This document shows positions 62,079-64,000 of a stretch of 64,000 nt of DNA, in pieces (the stretch's first letter is position 1; each line of letters opens with the position of its first letter). The translations under genes and the position numbers were made by a program. Origin of the DNA: JBHIDJ01 sp046760105 (lineage in GTDB: Bacteria; Pseudomonadota; Gammaproteobacteria; Acidiferrobacterales; SPGG2); assembly GCA_046760105.1 (NCBI GenBank), contig JBHIDJ010000002.1:48359-112358 (forward strand), given 5' to 3'. Below the pieces are notes generated by a model that was given only the letters and a program-made list of their open reading frames with translations, was not told the origin of the DNA and made no database searches.

Positions 62079-63168
62079 GCAGGGCGCCGACATGGCCCAT
62101 ATGGCGCGCGCCCTGCGGCTCGCTCGGCGTGGCCTTTACACCACGGATCCCAATCCACGCGTCGGTTGCGTTCTTGTTCAGCGGGGTGAGGTTGTCGGCA
62201 CAGGTTGGCATGAGCGGGCTGGCGAACCGCACGCCGAGATACACGCCCTGCGTGCGGCGGGTCAAAGCGCAAGGGACGCCACCGCGTACGTGACACTGGA
62301 ACCCTGTTGTCATCATGGACGCACGCCACCGTGCACCGATGCATTGATTGGCGCCAAGGTCGCCCGTGTGGTCGTCGCCATGGAGGACCCGAATCCGCAG
62401 GTTGCCGGTGGGGGTGTGGCGTTGCTGCGTGAGGCCGGGATCACCGTGGAGGTTGGTCTGCTACAAGCGCAAGGCGAGGCACTTAATCCGGGGCTCATCT
62501 CCCGCATACGCCGGCGCCGCCCGTTTGTACGCGCCAAGCTTGCGGCCAGTCTCGATGGCCGTACGGCGATGCCCAGCGGTGAGAGCAGGTGGATTAGCGG
62601 CGACGCCGCGCGTGCCGACGTACAGGGTTGGCGTGCCCGCAGCTCGGCGATCGTGAGCGGTGTGGGCACTATCCTCGCGGATGATCCAGCGCTCACGGTT
62701 CGCGCCTTTGACATAGGCCGGCAACCGTTGCGGGTGATAGTGGACAGTAAACTTAGAATGCCGCCGTCGGCGAAGGTGCTGGCTAACGAGGGCCCGGTAC
62801 TGGTCGTCACCGCTTGCAACGACGGCGATCGCGCGGAGTTTGTACGGAACGCGGGCGCCGAAGTATTGCATCTGCCGGCTGACGATGATTCAGTCGATTT
62901 GGCGGCGCTGATGCAACATCTGGCTGGCCAGGGGATCAACGAAGTTCTGTTGGAGGCTGGTGAGAAGCTTTGCGGCGCGATGCTGCAGGCGAACTTAATC
63001 GACGAGTTCATCTTATATCTCGCACCGACTATCATGGGTAGCCGGGCACGCGGCATGTTTGATGTACCGGGATTAGAGCGCATGCGTGATCGCGTAGCTC
63101 TTGGGATAGAAGACGTACGGGCAATCGGAGACGATTGGCGATTCATTTGTCGCCCGATACGAGACTGA
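62071..63168 (+). CDS. ribD: bifunctional pyrimidine deaminase/reductase RibD
   Basis: Second and third steps of riboflavin synthesis. In 365 residues: the deaminase zinc site HAE (H54, E56) with C79 and C88, then the NADPH-dependent reductase domain with [29 protein letters not shown] and [14 protein letters not shown] 62071 lies within the nrdR end; ATG 62092 is a possible alternative. nrdR-ribD-ribE is a common order. Confidence 0.96.
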   Translation: MNEQGADMAHMARALRLARRGLYTTDPNPRVGCVLVQRGEVVGTGWHERAGEPHAEIHALRAAGQSARDATAYVTLEPCCHHGRTPPCTDALIGAKVARVVVAMEDPNPQVAGGGVALLREAGITVEVGLLQAQGEALNPGLISRIRRRRPFVRAKLAASLDGRTAMPSGESRWISGDAARADVQGWRARSSAIVSGVGTILADDPALTVRAFDIGRQPLRVIVDSKLRMPPSAKVLANEGPVLVVTACNDGDRAEFVRNAGAEVLHLPADDDSVDLAALMQHLAGQGINEVLLEAGEKLCGAMLQANLIDEFILYLAPTIMGSRARGMFDVPGLERMRDRVALGIEDVRAIGDDWRFICRPIRD

Positions 63169-63180
63169 TCGCTTTGACTT

Positions 63181-63273
63181 TCAACGCGGAGATCGCAAAG
63201 ACGCAGAGACGTAGAGAAAATTGATCTGATCAGTTTTCTTAGCGTACTTTGCGCCCTGGTGTCTTCTGCGTTT
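63181..63273. repeat. GCAAAG octad inverted repeat before ribE
   Basis: The left arm (63182-63220) carries AACGCGGAG, ATCGCAAAG, ACGCAGAG and ACGTAGAG in 8-base spacing. The right arm (63234-63272) carries TTTTCTTAGCG, TACTTTGCGCC and TCTTCTGCGTT. A loop of about 13 bases contains CTGATCAG. It lies 41 bases before the ribE start and is the third member of the family seen before nuoK and nuoN. Confidence 0.82.
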
Positions 63274-63313
63274 TTTAGGGCGTTTACGGCACGCATGATG
63301 GGAAGACGTGCTT

Positions 63314-63967
63314 ATGTTTACTGGAATCATTCAAGCAGTGGGCACGATTGCGTCGATCGAAACGCTTGGCGCCGATCGACGTGTGGTGATAGATGCCGGC
63401 ACACTTGATCTGAGTGATGTTGCCGGCGGCGACAGCATTTGTGTGAACGGTGCGTGTCTAACGGCGCTAGAGGTGTTGCGCGTCAGGTTTTCCGCAGATG
63501 TTTCTGCCGAAACCCTGACGCGTACCACCTTCTCCGAATTAGGTGTCAGCGATCAGATCAACCTGGAAAAGGCGTTAACGCCGACAACGCGCCTCGGCGG
63601 TCATTTGGTCAGTGGTCATGTGGACGGCACGGGAACGGTCGTTGCCCGCTGGTCTGCCGGACGTTCGGTAGTCTTTCGGATTGGCGCGCCCGCGAGTTTG
63701 GCCAAATATATTGCTCAAAAGGGTTCGATCTGTGTGGATGGTATCAGCCTGACGGTTAACACGGTGCGCGGATCTGAGTTCGAGGTCAATATCGTGCCGC
63801 ATACATTGGAGCAAACGACGATGTCCGAGTTTCAACAAGGCCGGCAGGTCAACCTCGAGGTGGATATCATTGCCCGTTATCTGGAGCGCCTGCTTCAAGG
63901 TGAGGAGCAGGAAGCAGACTCGAAACTCACAGTCGCGTTTCTGGCTGAACACGGCTTTCTGCGATAG
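63314..63967 (+). CDS. ribE: riboflavin synthase alpha subunit
   Basis: Dismutates two molecules of 6,7-dimethyl-8-ribityllumazine to riboflavin. The 217 residues consist of two lumazine-binding repeats: MFTGIIQAVGTI with VNGACLTAL in the first and GHLVSGHVDGTGTV with VDGISLTVN in the second. ATG 63314 gives the invariant MFTGI start. No FMN riboswitch is seen in the preceding gap. Confidence 0.97.
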   Translation: MFTGIIQAVGTIASIETLGADRRVVIDAGTLDLSDVAGGDSICVNGACLTALEVLRVRFSADVSAETLTRTTFSELGVSDQINLEKALTPTTRLGGHLVSGHVDGTGTVVARWSAGRSVVFRIGAPASLAKYIAQKGSICVDGISLTVNTVRGSEFEVNIVPHTLEQTTMSEFQQGRQVNLEVDIIARYLERLLQGEEQEADSKLTVAFLAEHGFLR

Positions 63968-63969
63968 TT

Positions 63970-64000
63970 ATGGGTCTGTTACAGTTGCCCGCGCCCGTAG
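63970..64000 (+). CDS. possible start of a downstream gene, cut by the window
   Basis: An ATG 2 bases after the ribE stop reads MGLLQLPAPV to the window edge. From context a further riboflavin gene (ribBA or ribH) would be expected, but ten residues do not identify it. Confidence 0.25.
   Translation, partial: MGLLQLPAPV

Noticed and set aside
62313..63296. 327-codon minus-strand frame opposite ribD
   Set aside because: Antisense shadow of ribD running into the repeat; no family resemblance.
63169..63313. FMN riboswitch before ribE
   Set aside because: The gap is accounted for by the octad inverted repeat; none of the conserved FMN-element words was seen.

Overview
The window is a compact bacterial housekeeping segment with moderately high GC, short or overlapping gene junctions and frequent TTG/GTG starts. 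Gene content and order indicate a gammaproteobacterium. The run greA-yhbY-rlmE-ftsH-folP-glmM-secG-tRNA-Leu and the run tRNA-fMet-rimP-nusA-infB-rbfA-truB-rpsO-pnp match the familiar gammaproteobacterial layout, with the whole nuoA-N operon placed between them. Separate nuoC and nuoD, and a NuoG without the N7 cysteines, argue against an enterobacterium. I cannot name the genus. No rRNA, CRISPR array, transposase or integrase gene was seen.

Layout. 1-10.7 kb: carB and greA, then divergent yhbY and rlmE, ftsH, folP, glmM, tpiA, secG and tRNA-Leu(GAG). 10.8-25.6 kb: all fourteen complex I genes behind one good sigma70-type promoter. 25.6-28.0 kb: a CysZ-like membrane protein, a small phosphodiesterase, an unknown membrane protein and the initiator tRNA. 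28.0-36.7 kb: rimP leader, then the transcription/translation operon through pnp. 36.8-48.9 kb: mixed accessory and housekeeping genes: gamma-glutamylcyclotransferase, YheT-like hydrolase, response regulator with a degenerate GGDEF domain, uppP, dihydroorotase-like protein, dksA, aminotransferase, rhodanese, esterase, a membrane-anchored ankyrin protein, CnoX-like thioredoxin and tRNA-Glu. 49.0-52.4 kb: pcnB-folK-deoxynucleoside kinase-panB. 52.5-53.0 kb: a hairpin-rich repeat block next to tRNA-Leu(CAA). 53.2-59.0 kb: queA-tgt-yajC-secD-secF. 59.1-61.4 kb: a two-gene module of unknown function (polytopic coiled-coil membrane protein plus VWA lipoprotein). 61.5 kb to the end: nrdR-ribD-ribE.

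The most unusual signal is non-coding. Eight intergenic spaces hold arrays of 7- or 8-base units, seven of them arranged as inverted repeats, each lying just upstream of a start codon and often inside an operon (carB, nuoJ, nuoK, nuoN, yheT, tgt, nrdR, ribE). Three sequence families share the same architecture (ACAAGAT, AGCAAGT, and GCAAAG-containing octads); a fourth array is direct only. In queA and the response regulator gene the repeat supplies the 3' end of the upstream reading frame. Further points of interest: an apparent AUU start for pcnB, a U1-U72 mismatch in the initiator tRNA, an internally duplicated membrane module in the ankyrin protein, an intact I-site with a broken active site in the GGDEF protein, and covarying 11-bp hairpins in the panB/tRNA-Leu gap.
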